Shown here: in pieces, positions 63,669 to 64,000 of the stretch
Position numbering within the stretch: position 1 is the first letter of the stretch
Layout of the letters: each line of letters begins with the position of its first letter
Assembly: GCA_963832945.1 (NCBI GenBank)
Contig: CAWHVV010000014.1
Location: 62,001-126,000, forward strand
Origin: JAFEDN01 sp963832945
GTDB taxonomy: Bacteria > Pseudomonadota > Gammaproteobacteria > Coxiellales > Coxiellaceae
Length of the DNA: 64,000 nucleotides
Direction: 5' to 3'
Notes under the pieces: generated by a model
Seen by the model: the letters and a program-made list of their open reading frames with translations, nothing else
Databases searched by the model: none
Told to the model about the DNA's origin: nothing
Translations under genes and position numbers: made by a program

Positions 63669-63841
63669 CCCGCACGCACACCACCGGAGCCACAGAGCTT
63701 CGCGGTCACAACGGCCAGGTGCAGCAGGGCGAGCCGGAGATTCCCGATGGGTAGGTCAGACGTCGGGCGCACGCCAGGTTGCCTCAATCCTCGTTTGGCG
63801 AGAGAATTGGGACTTCGAGACGGACAGCCGGTCAAATAAAC

Positions 63842-64000
63842 CTAAGGCTTCTTCCGGGTGAGTTTGCGAAGAATGAATTCCTGAAGGAGGTTGCCGACGG
63901 CGTCCCTCCGGTCCGATGGCGCCGTCTTCGAAGATGATTCTGCTGCTGTTACGGTCGGCAGGTGGGAAATAGAGGTTTGTGAGGGCGCCTGCCGCGAAGC
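63842..64000 (-). CDS. C-terminal end of a secreted Acidobacteriota-type protein (partial)
   Basis: Entering from the right edge on the minus strand: FAAGALTNLYFPPADRNSSR, IIFEDGAIG, a frame change, then VGNLLQEFILRKLTRKKP and a stop at 63,842. The GALTNLYFP...NLLQEF..R pattern recalls the end of a family of exported proteins in Acidobacteriota that I cannot name. Only about 50 residues are in the window. Confidence 0.4.
   Translation of the reverse strand, partial: ASRQAPSQTSISHLPTVTAAESSSKTAPSDRRDAVGNLLQEFILRKLTRKKP

Overview
The window joins two unrelated genomes. Bases 1 to about 54,100 come from a moderately AT-rich gammaproteobacterium. Its housekeeping order (parB-pyrB, yqgE-ruvX, yggS-proC, trxA-rho, queC-purE-purK, recF and gyrB on one strand) is gammaproteobacterial. 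An F-box protein, an ADP-ribosyltransferase-like protein and a giant coiled-coil protein look like effectors of a host-associated relative of Legionella or Coxiella; this placement is inference, because no marker gene is decisive and no secretion system lies in the window. From about 54,105 to the end the DNA is very GC-rich. It carries gene types usual in Acidobacteriota or Planctomycetota (DUF1587/DUF1592-type cytochromes, DUF1552, secreted ankyrin protein, small cytochrome c) between broken transposases. The change falls exactly at the first codon of recF, where dnaN would be expected, so I read it as an assembly chimera.

Layout of the first part. 1-15,600 is core genome: a membrane sulfatase-type protein, parB, pyrB, a penicillin-binding carboxypeptidase, the F-box protein, yqgE, ruvX, yggS, proC, trxA, rho, rsmB, a gamma-carbonic-anhydrase-like protein and uvrD. 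15,677-31,935 is an integrated island bounded by 37-bp direct repeats that match the 3' half of a tRNA-Thr. It carries a PIN-GNAT-PUA-like gene split by an IS1182-family element, an ASCH protein, a P-loop kinase, a Rad50/RloC-like ATPase, a ribbon-helix-helix regulator, an iteron-like repeat field, DUF927 and AlpA-like replication/regulation genes, a YhcG-type nuclease, and a tyrosine integrase split by a second IS. 32-40.5 kb has a DinD/BRO-like gene, a DUF29 gene, a type III polyketide synthase operon with two methyltransferases and an EamA exporter, tRNA-Val, and queC-purE-purK. 40.8-48.9 kb is accessory: a second copy of the same IS inside a palindromic miniature element, then the two large candidate effectors. 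48.9-54.1 kb has gyrB, an intact and a broken DUF29 gene, miniature elements and recF.

Miniature inverted-repeat elements are frequent. At least three families can be delimited by terminal repeats; one shows 9-bp target duplications at two sites, and others lend start or stop regions to neighbouring genes.

Essential genes (rho, gyrB, uvrD) are broken by single-base shifts, and nearly every gene in the GC-rich part is broken. This points to uncorrected indels in the reads rather than gene decay, so frameshifted genes are described as reconstructed loci.
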